NCBI RefSeq assembly: GCF_949987535.1
Contig: NC_080066.1
Location: forward strand, 95,802,413-95,866,412
Length of the DNA: 64,000 nt
Direction: 5' to 3'
Origin: Balaenoptera acutorostrata
Lineage: Eukaryota > Chordata > Mammalia > Artiodactyla > Balaenopteridae
Positions 1 to 10,750 of this stretch are shown here, piece by piece. The notes beneath the pieces are model-generated. The model saw only the letters and a program-made list of their open reading frames with translations, had not been told where the DNA came from and searched no databases. The number at the start of each line of letters is the position of its first letter. The first letter of the stretch is position 1. A program made the translations under genes and the position numbers.

Positions 1-360
1 AAGAAAAAGTGTAGTATGGTGAATAGAATGACAGGGAGTTCCTATTTTATTTAGGGTAGACAGAGAAAACCTCTGTGAAGAGGTGACATTGGAACAGAGA
101 TCTAAAAGAAGTAAGGGAGCTAACCATGTGGATATCTAGTAAAAAACTTAAAGAAGGCATAATTACAAGAGCAGAGACCCTGAGGCTGAAGCACACTTGA
201 CTTGTGTGGAGGAACAGCAGGGAGGTCATTGTGGCAGGACCACAGTGAAAAAGAGTGTTAGGGAATGGAAGGGGGCAGGAGGCAGGTCAGGTAGACATAA
301 GGATTTTGAGTTTGACTTGAGTAAGATGGAGAGCCATCGGCAGTTTTAGAGGAGAGGCAG
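1..360. repeat. Ancient mammalian interspersed repeat, family unassigned
   Basis: Purine-rich text (GGAACAGCAGGGAGGTCATT, AAGGATTTTGAGTTTGACTT, GAGATGGAGAGCCAT-like) resembling a widespread old mammalian repeat also seen at about 41150-41860. It lies in the EXD1 intron upstream of the first exon in the window. No open frame; I do not name the family. Confidence 0.35.
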
Positions 361-560
361 AAATTTTTTTACTTATATTTTTAAAAGACCAGTCTAGATG
401 CTCTATTTAGGTAATTTCTCTATAATCTTTTATTAATTTGAGATATGGCAGTAACTAATTATTCAGCCTAGGGTATGGTTCACAGTTAGACTTTAGGGAA
501 ATCGTTAAGTTTTTTGTTTAGAAGCAAGCTTATGCTCATGTATGCACAGGTGTATTTTTT

Positions 561-1201
561 TTTTTAATTAATTATTTTATCTTTTTTTAAAGGATATTTA
601 TTTTACTTTTTTTTCTTTAAAGGAATTCCTTTTATTTTTATTTTTTATTTATTTATTTAGTTTTGGCTGTGTTGGGTCTTCGTTTCTGTGCGAGGGCTTT
701 CTCTAGTTGCGGCAAGCGGGGGCCACTCTTCATCGCGGTGCGCGGGCCTGTCACTGTCGCGGCCTCTCCCGTTGCGGAGCCCAGGCTCCAGACGCGCAGG
801 CTCAGTAATTGTGGCTCACGGGCCTAGTTGCTCCGTGGCATGTGGGATCTTCCCAGACCAGGGCTCGAACCCGTGTCCCCTGCATTGGCAGGCAGATGCT
901 CAACCACTGCGCCACCGGGGAAGCCCTATTTTATTTTTGACTGTGTTCGGTCTTCGTTTCTGTGCGAGGGCTTTCTCTAGTTGGGGCAAGCGGGGGCCAG
1001 TCTTCATCGCGGTGCGCGGGCCTGTCACTGTCACGGCCTCTCCCATTGCGGAGCACAGGCTCCAGACGCGCAGGCTCAGTAATTGTGGCTCACGGGCCCA
1101 GCCGCTCCGCGGCATATGGGAACCTCCCAGACCAGGGCTCAAACCCGTCTCCCCTGCATTGGCAGGCAGACTCTCAACCACTGTGCCACCAGGGAAACCC
1201 C
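561..1201 (-). mobile_element. Tandem CHR-type SINE dimer with extended tail
   Basis: Two full tRNA-derived SINE units head to tail (heads ending near 926 and 1201), both on the minus strand. One perfect 18-bp TSD, starting TGCACAGGTG, flanks the whole 641-base block (543-560 and 1202-1219). Both units share a GCCTGTCACTGTC variant where most other copies in the window read GCCTCTCACTATC. Beyond the A-rich tail of the outer unit about 70 bases of extra sequence precede the TSD. Confidence 0.85.
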
Positions 1202-1249
1202 TGCACAGGTGTATTTTTTAAGAGAGGGTTAGCTTTCAGCAGATTCTTT

Positions 1250-2094
1250 GTTTTTTAAACAGCTTTATTGAGATATAATTCACATGCCATAAAATTTACC
1301 AATTTAAAATGTACAGTTCACTGGATTTTAGCATATTCACAGAATTGTACATCCATCACCACAATGAATTTTAGAACATTTTTAATACCCCAAAAGGAAA
1401 CCCCATATTCCTTAGCCAACACCTCTAATCCCTTCTGAGTACCCCCAGCCCCTGGCAACCGCTAATCTATTTTCTGCCTCTATGAATGTGCCTGTTTAGG
1501 ACATTTCATATAAATGGGACCATACGATGTGTGGTCATTTGTGATTGGCTTGGCTTCTTTTGCGTAGCATAATATTTTCAAGGTTTATCTATGTTATAGC
1601 GTGTATCAGTATTTCACTTATTTTTGTTGCCAAATAATATTCCTTTGTATGGATATACCACATTTCATTTATCCTTTTACCATTTGATGGACATTTGGAT
1701 TGTTTCTACTTTTTGGCTATTATGAATAGTGCTGCTGTGAACATACATATACAAGTTCTTGTGTGGACACGTTTGCATTTCTCTTGGATAGATACTTACA
1801 AGTGGAATTGCTGGCTCATGTAATAACTCTGTGTTTAACTTTTTGAGGATTGGCCATACTGTTTTGCAAAGCTGCTGCACCACTTTACTTTCCCACCAGC
1901 AGGGTGTGAGGGTTCCGATTTCTCCACATTCTTACTGACACTATTATCTGTCATTTTAATTATAGCCATCCTAGTGGTGTGATCTACACCACTATAGATC
2001 TCATAGATCTATAGTATCTCATTGTGGTTTTGATTTGCATTTCCCTGAAGGCTAATAGTGTTAAGCATATTTTCATGTGTTTATTGGCTATTTT
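1250..2094 (-). mobile_element. Old L1 fragment (ORF2 end and 3'UTR), antisense
   Basis: Reverse-strand L1: TTTGGCTATTATGAATAGTG and CCCACCAGCAGGGTG are the antisense of the conserved ORF2 C-terminal region. Frames are broken throughout. It is interrupted by a younger insertion flanked by TTATTGGCTATTT at 2081-2093 and 2550-2562, then resumes to about 2640. Confidence 0.8.
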
Positions 2095-2095
2095 T

Positions 2096-2549
2096 TTCTT
2101 TTTCTTTAAAGAGATGCTTCCCATTTAGTTTTTTTTTTTTAACTTATTTATTTTTGGCTGTGTTGGGTCTTCGTTTCTGTGCGAGGGCTTTCTCCAATTG
2201 TGGCAAGCGGGGGCCACTCTTCATCGCGGTGCACGGGCCTCCCACTATCGCAGCCTCTCTTGTTGCGGAGCACAGGCTCCAGACGCGCAGGCTCAGTAGT
2301 TGTGGCTCATGGGCCTAGTTGCTCCACGGCATGTGGGATCGTCCCAGACCAGGGCTCGAACCCGTGTCCCCTGCATTAGCAGGCAGATTCTCAACCACTG
2401 CGCCACCAGGGAAGCCCTTTCTTTTTTTTTTTAATTTTTGTTGGCGTATAGTTGATTTACAATGTTGTGTTAGTTTCAGGTATACAGCAAAGTGAATTAG
2501 TTATACCTATACACGTATCCACTCTTTTAGATTCTTTTCCCATATAGGC
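2096..2549 (-). mobile_element. Short 5'-truncated L1 3'UTR insertion carrying a SINE
   Basis: About 130 bases of artiodactyl-type L1 3'UTR (phrase TGTTAGTTTCAGGTATACAG) with a poly(T) complement tail, holding a SINE in the tail. The 13-bp TSD TTATTGGCTATTT flanks the set. About 25 bases beyond the tail (2100-2119) look like L1 3'-transduced sequence. Confidence 0.6.
2131..2417 (-). mobile_element. CHR-type SINE
   Basis: Full-length minus-strand copy from T-rich tail to CCACCAGGGAAGCCC head, inserted in the poly(A) tail of a short L1. TSD is hidden in flanking T runs. Confidence 0.9.
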
Positions 2550-2640
2550 TTATTGGCTATTTGTATATCTTCTTTAGAGAAATATCTATTCATTTGCCAT
2601 TTTAACTGAGTTACAAGAATTCTTTATATATCAACAGATG
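2550..2640 (-). mobile_element. Continuation of the interrupted old L1
   Basis: TTTGTATATCTTCTTTAGAG is antisense L1 ORF2 text and follows on from the fragment ending at 2094 once the insertion and its duplicated target are removed. Confidence 0.65.
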
Positions 2641-2884
2641 CTTTAAAGGGTCCATGGCAACAACAACAAATAATAGGATAAGAACTTTTGCTCTGGAAAT
2701 TTAAAGAGTTAGTTGGAAATTCTTATCAGTAGGGAAATACAGCTCTTGTTCCTAGTTTTGCAGCCTTCTTGTTGATTGAGAATGGAACTGAAGTTGAGTC
2801 CCCTTTTTTTATCATTGATGAAAGATACTCAGAATATAGAACACTTTATACTCTGTAAAGGAAGATATTGTGCTAGTGTAAGTT

Positions 2885-2990
2885 ACTTTGCCTTTCTATT
2901 CTTGAGTAATTTATCTACCTGTAAAATGGGGAGAATCTTGTGCCACGCAGATATTTTCATGGATTATGCAGTAAAGATTTTAGAATTGTA
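2885..2990 (+). repeat. Possible MIR fragment
   Basis: AAGTTACTTTGCC followed by TACCTGTAAAATGGGGAGAA resembles the conserved core of the mammalian-wide MIR SINE. Heavily diverged. The rest of 2640-3545 shows no gene or clear element. Confidence 0.4.
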
Positions 2991-3365
2991 TAATGTTTTG
3001 AAATGTAAGAATATAGATAATAAGAGGACCAGCATGTGTTTCCAGGATACCCCTATTTCAGTTTTGAATAATTTAATGAATCCAAGACTTTAAAGGACCT
3101 GTTGAGTCTATGTTTTTCTCATTCTGAACAGTAGATACTATGAGACTCAGCCACTGTGTGAGTTCCCTTTAGGTATAGTAAATTGCTGTTCTTTGCATGA
3201 GGAATCTTGCCATAAAGACTAGAAACCTTTCGCTGTAACATCAGTGGTAACAAAAGGTATCTGAGTTTTCAACTCTTATTAGCATTTGCAATATGAATGA
3301 TTTATTTTCCAGTTGTGGAATAACTTTGTGAACACTGAAAAGAGGATCAGAAGCATTCAGTGTGA

Positions 3366-3367
<2 letters not shown>

Positions 3368-3401
<34 letters not shown>
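3368..3401 (+). repeat. (GT)n microsatellite
   Basis: About 17 uninterrupted GT units, 145 bases before the EXD1 exon acceptor. Likely length-polymorphic. Confidence 0.97.
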
Positions 3402-3403
<2 letters not shown>

Positions 3404-3545
3404 GTAGACGTGTTTTGGATTTAGTAAGTTTAAAAAAATATGATCCACTTTGTTTATTTCTAGCCATTTTACTTGTGCCATTCATGATGTCATAATTGCA
3501 ACATTTATCTTCTGGAGATTTTTATTTTCTTCCTTTTCTTACCAG

Positions 3546-3632
3546 ATGCTGCACATCAAGAAGCAAAGTGTCCTGAGTGTGGCAGCAGAAGGAGCTAATG
3601 TGTGTCGTCATGGGAAACTATGTTGGCTTCAG
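3546..3632 (+). CDS. EXD1: EXD1 coding exon with degenerate Exo I motif
   Basis: First EXD1 exon in the window: 29 codons, phase 0 at both ends, behind a pyrimidine-rich acceptor ending ACCAG and followed by donor AG|GTAAAA. It encodes the start of the 3'-5' exonuclease fold, with the family phrase CRHGKLCWLQ. At the Exo I position, where active DEDD nucleases carry D-x-E, it reads A-A-E, so the first metal-binding Asp is missing and only the Glu remains. The ATG at the exon start is internal, since mammalian EXD1 is about 514 residues and roughly 90 N-terminal residues must lie upstream. In mouse, EXD1 works with TDRD12 in piRNA biogenesis as an RNA adaptor rather than a nuclease. The gene assignment rests on the combined six-exon product. 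Confidence 0.88.
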
Positions 3633-3708
3633 GTAAAAGATTTCTTAAAACTTTTTATTTTGAAATAATTGTCGATTCATTGGTAAATTTATTTTAATTG
3701 TCTTTTTT

Positions 3709-4081
3709 TTTTTTTTTTTTTTTCCATTTTTATTTGTTTTTTATTTTATTTTTTGTTTTAACTATTTATTTATTTAACTTTTGCGTTTCTTTCTTTATTT
3801 ATTTATTTATTTATTTTATGGCTGTGTTGGGTCTTTGTTTCTGTGCGAGGGCTTTCTCCAGTTGCGGCAAGTGGGGGCCACTCTTCATCGCGGTGCGCGG
3901 GCCTCTCATTATTGCGGCCTCTCTTGTTGCGGAGCACAGGCTCCAGACGCACAGGCTCAGTAATTGTGGCTCACGGGCCTAGTTGCTCCGCAGCATGTGG
4001 GATCTTCCCAGACCAGGGCTCGAACCCGTGTCCCTTGCATTGGCAGGCAGATTCTCAACCACTGCGCCACCAGGGAAGCCC
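3709..4081 (-). mobile_element. CHR-type SINE with extended tail, close to an EXD1 donor site
   Basis: Minus-strand copy with perfect 15-bp TSD (TTAATTGTCTTTTTT at 3694-3708 and 4082-4096). The tail runs through about 70 bases containing a GCGTTTC interruption before the TSD, suggesting 3' readthrough. The insertion lies 61 bases past the splice donor of the first exon. Confidence 0.9.
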
Positions 4082-4188
4082 TTAATTGTCTTTTTTATGT
4101 CACCCCAGTGTCACTGTCCTATAGCTTGTTTGGAATGTCTTTCAATTTTCTTGTACTCAGTTTATTATTTTCAAAGGAGAGAGCTTTA

Positions 4189-4628
4189 GGGACTTCCCTG
4201 GTGGTCCAGTGGTTAAGACTCCTTGCTTCTGGGACTTCCCAGTGGAGCAGTGGTTAAGAATCTGCCTGCCAATGCAGGGGACATGGGTTAGAGCCCTGGT
4301 CGGGGAAGATCCCACATGCTGCGGAGCAACTAAGCCCATGTGCCACAACTACTAAGCCCGTGCTCTAGAGTGCAAGCCACAACTAGTGAGCCCACATGCT
4401 ACATCTACTGAAGCCCATGCGCCTAGAGCCCATGCTCCGCAAGAGAAGCCACCGCAATGAGAAGCCAGTGCTTGTCGCAACTAGAGAAAGCCTGCACGTA
4501 GCAACGAAGACCCAACACAGCCAAAAATAAATTAAAAAAAAAAAAAGACTCTGTGCTTCTACTAAACAGGTTTGATCCCTGGTCGAGGAACTAAGATCCT
4601 GCATTCTGTGTGGCGCAGCCAAAAAAAA
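4189..4628 (+). mobile_element. Short CHR-type SINE interrupted by another SINE
   Basis: Outer plus-strand short SINE (head at 4189, 3' half resuming at 4545), flanked by AAAGG(A/G)(A/G)AGAGCTTTA at 4173-4188 and 4629-4644. Its body is split by the inner copy. Confidence 0.85.
4231..4544 (+). mobile_element. CHR-type SINE nested inside another SINE
   Basis: Full plus-strand copy with TSD AAGACTC(C/T)(T/G)TGCTTCT at 4215-4230 and 4545-4560, so it arrived after the outer SINE. Same orientation as its host. Confidence 0.9.
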
Positions 4629-4739
4629 AAAGGAAAGAGCTTTATAATCATCGTTGCTGTCTCTGCTGTCTCAGAGGCTCTACCTGAGGTCTTCTTTCCC
4701 AGCTCTGTTCTCTTGCCTTAGACATATGGAGAATTTCTT

Positions 4740-5051
4740 TTTTTTTTAAAGATTTATTATTTATTTATTTATTGTATTTATTTTTCACTGTGTTGGGTCT
4801 TAGCTGTGGCACCCGGGACCTTTGTTGAGGCATGCAGGATCTTTCATTGCAATGCACGGGCTCCAGGCTGCGTGGGCTCTGTAGTTTGCAGCATGCGGGT
4901 TCTCTAGTTGAGGTGCATGAGCTCAGTAACTGGTGCACGGTCTTAGTTGCCCCGCAGCATGTGGGATCTTAGTTCCCTGACCAGGGATTGAACCTGCGTC
5001 CCCTGCATTGTAAGGCAGCTTCTTTACCACTGTACCACCAGGGAAGTCCCG
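4740..5051 (-). mobile_element. Diverged CHR-type SINE
   Basis: Minus-strand copy of an older variant (TTAGCTGTGGCACCCGGGAC where younger copies read CTTCGTTTCTGTG). Approximate TSD GGAGAATTTCTT / AGAGAATTTCTT. With the copy at 4231-4544 it forms an inverted pair about 200 bases apart. Confidence 0.85.
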
Positions 5052-5539
5052 AAATACAGAGAATTTCTTATCTTTCCTCTGGTTGGTAGATTTCCACAGT
5101 AGATTTCTGCCACATCATTCTCATTTTCCTGGATCAAGGAGATGTAGGTGAGGACATACATTATATCCAAAGAACTTTGTAGTGAGCCTTGAATAGCTAG
5201 AGGATGGGTAACCACCTTTGGATCAAACTCAGCATCATCAATATTTAAGGGGGAGTGGGCCAAGAAAGCCAGCTGAGTTCCCAATCAACGTCCTCCATCC
5301 TTTGACTGAAGACCTACATCAGCCTACTGAGAGAATATTTTTATTAGGATTGGCAGTCTGCCTTCTTGAACTCTTTCCTCTGGAATGTTTACTTTCTCAA
5401 AGGGAAAGGAATGGAGGTATCAAGCCCAGTTTTGCTCAGGGATTAAATTGCCTCCCTCTTGTTCCATGCACTTTCTAGGTAAACCTTAGCTTTTAGATGA
5501 CTAGGTTAGAGTTAGCAGCACAAATGAAAATTATTTAAA

Positions 5540-5603
5540 ACAAACCTCCACAAACAACAAAAGCAAAAATAAACAATTTGGACACCATCAAATTAAAAAG
5601 CTC
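5540..5603 (+). mobile_element. 5' piece of an old L1, split by a younger L1
   Basis: L1 ORF2 C-terminal text ending ACACCATCAAATTAAAAAGC. It continues after the younger element as CTGCACATTAAAAG at 10582, so the 5-kb L1 landed inside this one. TSD about 14 bp, diverged (AAATTAAAAAGCTC / AAATTTTAAAAGTT). The stretch 5070-5540 shows no recognisable feature. Confidence 0.75.
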
Positions 5604-6505
5604 GAGATTGGTTCAAGATGGTGGAGTAGAAGGACATGCTCTCACTCCCTCTTTCGAGAACACGGGAATCACAACTAACTGCTGAACAGTCATCGACAGG
5701 AAGACACTGGAACTCACCAAAAAAGATACCCCACATGCAAAGACAAAGGAGAAGCCGCAGTGAGACGGTAGGAGGGGTGCTATCACAATAAAATCAAATC
5801 CCATAACTGCTGGGTGGGTGACTCACAAACTGGAGAACACTTATACCACAGAAGTCCACCCACTGGAGTGATGGTTCTGAGCCCCACGTCAGGCTTCCCA
5901 ACCTGAGGGTCTGGCAATGGGAGGAGGAATTCCTAGAGAATCAGAGTTTGAAGGCTAGCGGGATTTGGTTGCAGGACTTTGGCAGGACTGGGGGAAACAA
6001 AGACTCCACTCTTGGAGGGCACACACAAAGTACTGTGCACATTGGGACCCAGGGGAAGGAGCAGTGACCCCAGAGGAGACTGAACCAGACCTACCTGCTA
6101 GTGTCGGAGGGTCTCCTGCAGAGGCAGGGGGTGGCTGTGGCTCACCAAGGGGCAAGGACACTGGCAGCAGAAGTTCTGGGAAGTACTCCTTGGCGTGAGC
6201 CCTCCCAGAGTCTGCCATCAACCCCACCAAAGAGCCAGGTAGGGTCCAGAGTTGGGTCACCTCAAGCCAAACAACCAACAGGGAGGGAACCCAGCCCCAC
6301 CCATCAGCAGACAAGCAGATTAAAGTTTTACTGAGCTCTGCCCAACAGAGCAACAGCCAGCTCTACCCACCACCAGTCCCTCCCATCAGGAAACTTGCAC
6401 AAACCTCTTAGATAGCCTCATCCACCAGAGGGCAGACAGCAGAAGCAATAACTACAATCCTGCCGCCTGTGGAACAAAAACCACATTCACAGAAAGATAG
6501 ACAAG

Positions 6506-7726
6506 ATGAAAAGGCAGAAGGCTATGTACCAGATGAAGGAACAAGATAAAACCCCAGAAAAACAACTAAATGAAGTGGAGATAGGCAACCTTCCAGAAAA
6601 AGAATTCAGAATAATGATAGTGAAGATGATCCAGGACCTCGGAAAAAGAATGGAGGCAGGGCGTCCCTGGTGGCGCAGTGGTTGAGAATCTGCCTGCCAA
6701 TGCAGGGGACACGGGTTCGAGCACTGGTCTGGGAAGATCCCACATGCCGTGGAGCAACTAGGCCCGTGAGCCACAATTACTGAGCCTGCGCGTCTGGAGC
6801 CTGTGCTCCGCAACAGGAGAGGCCGCGATAGTGAGAGGCCTGCGCACCGCGATGAAGAGTGGCCCCCACTTGCCGCAACTAGAGAAAGCCCTTGCACAGA
6901 AACGAAAACCAAACACAGCCATAAATAAAAATAAATAAATAAATAAATAATAAAATTTTAAAAAAAGAATGGAGGCAAAGATTGAGAAGATGCAAGAAAT
7001 GTTTAACAAAGATCTAGAAGAATTATAGAACAAACAGAGATGAACAATACAGTAACTGAAGTGAAAACTACACTAGAAGGAATCAATAGCAGAATAACTG
7101 AGGCCGAAGAACGGATAAGTGACCTGGAAGAGAGAATGGTGGAATACACCGCTGCAGAACAGAATAAAGAAAAAAGAATGGAAAGAAATGAAGACAGCCT
7201 AAGAGACCTCTGGGACAACATTAAACACAACAACATTCGCATTATAGGGGTCCCAGAAGGAGAAGAGAGAGAGAAAGGACCCGAGAAAATATTTGAAGAG
7301 ATTATAGTTGAAAACTTCCCTAACATGGGAAAGGAAATAGCCACCCAAGTCCAGGAAGTGCAGCGAGTCCCTTACAGGATAAACCCAACAAGAAACACGC
7401 CGAGACACATAGAAATCAAATTGACAAAAATTAAAGACGAAGAAAAATTATTGAAAGCAGCAAGGGAAAAACGACAAATAACATACAAGGGAACTCCCAT
7501 GAGGTTAATAGCTGATTTCTCAGCAGAAACTCTACAAGCCAGAAGGGAGTGGCATGATATACTTAAAGTGATGAAAGGGAAGAACCTACAACCAAGATTA
7601 CTCTACCCAGCAAGGATCTCATTCAGATTCAACGGAGAAATCAAAAGCTTTACAGACAAACAAAAGCTAAGAGAATTCACCACCACCAAACCAGCTCTAC
7701 AACAAATGCTAAAGAAACTTCTGTAA
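6506..7726 (+). pseudogene. L1 ORF1 remnant (RNA-binding coiled-coil protein)
   Basis: Starts MKRQKAMYQMKEQDKTPEKQ, is split by a SINE after KRMEA, and resumes there exactly. A TAG at 7026-7028 and a one-base shift follow; from 7040 the frame is open for 228 codons, covering the coiled coil (INSRITEAEERISDLEERM), the RRM-like core (NIRIIGVPEGEE) and the C-terminal domain (SAETLQARREWHDILKVMK) to the natural stop. ORF1p binds L1 RNA as a trimer. Disrupted, so not functional. Confidence 0.93.
6659..6961 (+). mobile_element. CHR-type SINE inside L1 ORF1
   Basis: Perfect 16-bp TSD AAAAAGAATGGAGGCA at 6643-6658 and 6962-6977. Plus strand, (AAAT)n tail. It postdates the L1. Confidence 0.95.
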
Positions 7727-7810
7727 GTGGGAAACACAAGAGAAGAAAAGGACCTACAAAAACAAACCCAAAACAATTAAGAAAATGGTAAAAAAAAAAA
7801 AGAAAAGAAA

Positions 7811-10367
7811 ATGGTAATAATAATTACCTTAAACGTGAACGGATTAAATGCTCCAACCAAAAGACACAGGCTTGCTGAATGGATACAAAAACAAGACCCA
7901 TATATATGCTGTCTACAAGAGACCCACTTCAGACCTAGGGAAACATACAGACTGAAAGTGAGGGGATGGAAAAAGATATTCCATGCAAATGGAAATCAAA
8001 AGAAAGCTAGAGTAGCAATACTCATATCAGATAAAATAGACTTTAAAATAAAGAATGTTAGGGCTTCCCTGGTGGCGCAGTGGTTGAGAGTCTGCCTGCC
8101 GGTGCAGGGGACACGGGTTCGAGCCCTGGTCTGGGAGGATCCCGCATGCCGCGGAGCAACTGGGACCGTGAGCTACAATTGCTGAGCCTGCGCGTCTGGA
8201 GCCTGTGCTCCGCAACAAGAGAGGCCGCAATAGTGAGAGGCCCGCGCACCGCGATGAGGAGTGGCCCCCGCTTGCCGCGGCTGGAGAGAGCCCTCGCACA
8301 GAGGCGAAGACCCAACACAGCCATAAATAAATAAATTAATTAATTTAAAAAAAAAAAGAATGTTACAAGAGACAAGGAAGGACACTACGTAATGATCAAT
8401 GGATCAATCCAAGAAGAAGATATAACAATAATATATATGCACTCAACATAGGAGTACCTCAATACATAAGGCAACTGCTAACAGCTCTAAAAGAGGAAAT
8501 CGACAGTAACACAATAATAGTGGGGGACTTTAACACCTCACTTACACCAATGGACAGATCATCCAAACAAAATAAATAAGGAAACACAAGCTTTAAATGA
8601 CACAATAGACCAGATAGATTTAATTGATATTTATAGGACATTCCATCCAAAAACAGCAGGTTACACTTTCTTCTCAAGTGCGCACGGAACATTCTCCAGG
8701 ATAGATCACATCTTGGATCACAAATCAAGCCTCAGTAAATTTAAGAAAATTGAAATCATATCAAGCATCTTTTCTGACCACAACGCTATGAGATTAGAAA
8801 TCAATTACAGGGAAAAAAACGTAAAAAACATGAACACATGGAGGCTAAACAATACATTACTAAATAACCCAGATATCACTGAAGAAATCAAAGAGGAAAT
8901 CAAAAAATACCTAGAGACAAATGACAATGAAAACACAACTATCCAAAACCTATGGGATGCACCAAAAGCAGTTCTAAGAGGGAAGTTTATAGCTATACAA
9001 GCCTACCTCAAGAAACAAGATAAATCTCAAATAAACAATCTAACGTTACACCTAAAGGAACTAGAGAAAGAAGAACAAACAAAACCCAAAGTTAGCAGAA
9101 GGAAAGAAATCATAAAGATTAGAGCAGAAATAAATGAAATAGAAACAAAGAAAACAACAGCAAAGATCAATAAAACTAAAAGCTGGTTCTTTGAGAAGAT
9201 AAACAAAATTGATAAGCCATTAGCCAGACTCATCAAGAAAAAGAGGGAGAGGACTCAAATCAATAAAATTAGAAACGAAAAAGGAGAAGTTACAACAGAC
9301 ACAGCAGAAATACAAAGCATCCTAAGAGACTACTCCAAGCAACTCTATGCCAATAAAATGGACAACCTGGAAGAAATGGACAAATTCTTAGAAAGGTATA
9401 ACCTTCCAAGACTGAACCAGGAAAAAATAGAAAATATGAACAGACCAATCACAAGTAATGAAATTGAAACTGTGATTAAAAATCTTCCAGCAAACAAAAG
9501 TCCAGGACCAGATGGCTTCACAGGTGAATTCTATCAAACATTTAGAGAAGAGCTAACACCCATCCTTCTCAAACTCTTCCAAAAAATTGCAGAGGAAGAA
9601 AAACTCCCAAACTCATTCTTTGAGGCCACCATCACCCTGATACCAAAACCAGACAAAGATGCTACAAAAAAAATTACAGACCAATATCACTGATGAATAT
9701 AGATGCAAAAATCCTCAACAAAATACTAGCAAACGGAATCCAACAACACATTAAAAGGATCATACACCATGATCAAGTGGGATTTATCCCAGAGATGCAA
9801 GGATTCTCCAATATACGCAAATCAATCAATGTCATACACCATATTAACAAATTGAAGAATAAAAACCATATGATCATCTCAATAGATTCAGAAAAAGCTT
9901 TTGACAAAATTCAACACCCATTTATGATAAGAACTCTCCAGAAAGTGGGCATAGAGGGAACCCTCTTGCACTGTTGGTGGGAATGTAAATTGATACAGCC
10001 ACTATGGTGAACAGTATGGAGGTTCCTTAAAGAACTAAAAATAGAATTACCATATGACCCAGCAATCCCAGTACTGGGCATATACCCAGAGGAAACCATA
10101 ATTCAAAAAGACACATGCACCCCAGTGTTCACTGCAGCACTATTTACAATAGCCAGGTCATGGAAGCAACCTAAATGCCCATCGACAGACGAATGGATAA
10201 AGAAGATGTGGCACATATATACAATGGAATATTACTCAGCCATAAAAATGAATGAAATTGGGTCATTTGTAGAGACATGGATGCATCTAGAGACTGTCAT
10301 ACAGAGTGAAGTAAGTCAGAAAGAGAAAAACAAAGATCGTATATTAATGCATATATGTGGAACCTAG
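7811..10367 (+). pseudogene. L1 ORF2 remnant (endonuclease/RT) with RT core deleted
   Basis: N-terminal APE-type endonuclease residues are visible: TLNVNGLN, LQETHF, GDFNT (near 8526) and SDHN (near 8777). The RT N-terminal part has [13 protein letters not shown] and [10 protein letters not shown], then the sequence jumps from GIEGT to [13 protein letters not shown], removing the FADD active site and most of the domain after it (roughly 2 kb by comparison with a typical ORF2). A SINE, a frameshift near 8450, and a shift at 9690 further break it. The C-terminal end reads to ILMHICGT then stop. Confidence 0.93.
8061..8354 (+). mobile_element. CHR-type SINE inside L1 ORF2
   Basis: Interrupts the endonuclease coding part. 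TSD AAAGAATGTTA at 8050-8060 and 8355-8365; low divergence from the consensus-like copies in this window. Confidence 0.95.
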
Positions 10368-10750
10368 AAAATGGTACAGATGAACCAGTTTGCAGAGCAG
10401 AAATTGAGACACAGATGTAGAGAAAAAACATATGGACACCAAGGGGGGAAAGCAGCGGGGGGTGGTGGTGGTGTGATGAATTGGGAGATTGGGATTGACA
10501 TGTATACACTGATGTGTATAAAATGGATGACTAATAAGAAAAAATAAATAAAAAACATTAAAACAAAACAAAATTTTAAAAGTTCTGCACATTAAAAGAA
10601 AGGATCAACAAAATGAAAAGGTAATCTATGGAATGGGAAAAAATATTTGCAAACCATATAGCTAATAAGGGGTTAATATCCAAAATATATAAGGAACTCA
10701 TAACAACTCAATAGCAAAAAACAAATAATCTAATTTAAAAATGGGCAGGG

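Larger units (their letters stand above)
5604..10569 (+). mobile_element. L1 with full 5' region, internally deleted, in EXD1 intron
   Basis: About 5.0 kb including two SINE insertions. It contains a 5'UTR (from GGTTCAAGATGGTGGAGTAG), ORF1, ORF2 with endonuclease and part of the reverse transcriptase, then an abrupt jump at about 9955-9961 to the ORF2 C-terminal region, a short 3'UTR with a G-rich patch (10440-10473), and an A-rich tail. It lies sense to EXD1. Frames are close to intact apart from a few stops and shifts, so it is a relatively young but dead copy. Confidence 0.92.

Noticed and set aside
688..1258. Open frames rich in Ser, Arg, Gly and Leu (about 90-180 codons) here and at dozens of other places on both strands
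   Set aside because: They recur wherever a CHR-type SINE lies and encode the same translated SINE text; not genes.
2776..3093. 105-codon plus-strand frame upstream of the first EXD1 exon
   Set aside because: No family resemblance, no flanking splice sites in a consistent phase, and a MIR-like core in the middle.
4231..4310. tRNA gene, because SINE heads carry an A-box/B-box-like GGTTCGA region
   Set aside because: They lack a foldable cloverleaf and always continue into the SINE body and A-rich tail; tRNA-derived, not tRNA.
10440..10473. G-quadruplex or regulatory element (GGGG...GGTGGTGGTGG)
   Set aside because: It is the normal G-rich patch of an L1 3'UTR; nothing points to a separate function.
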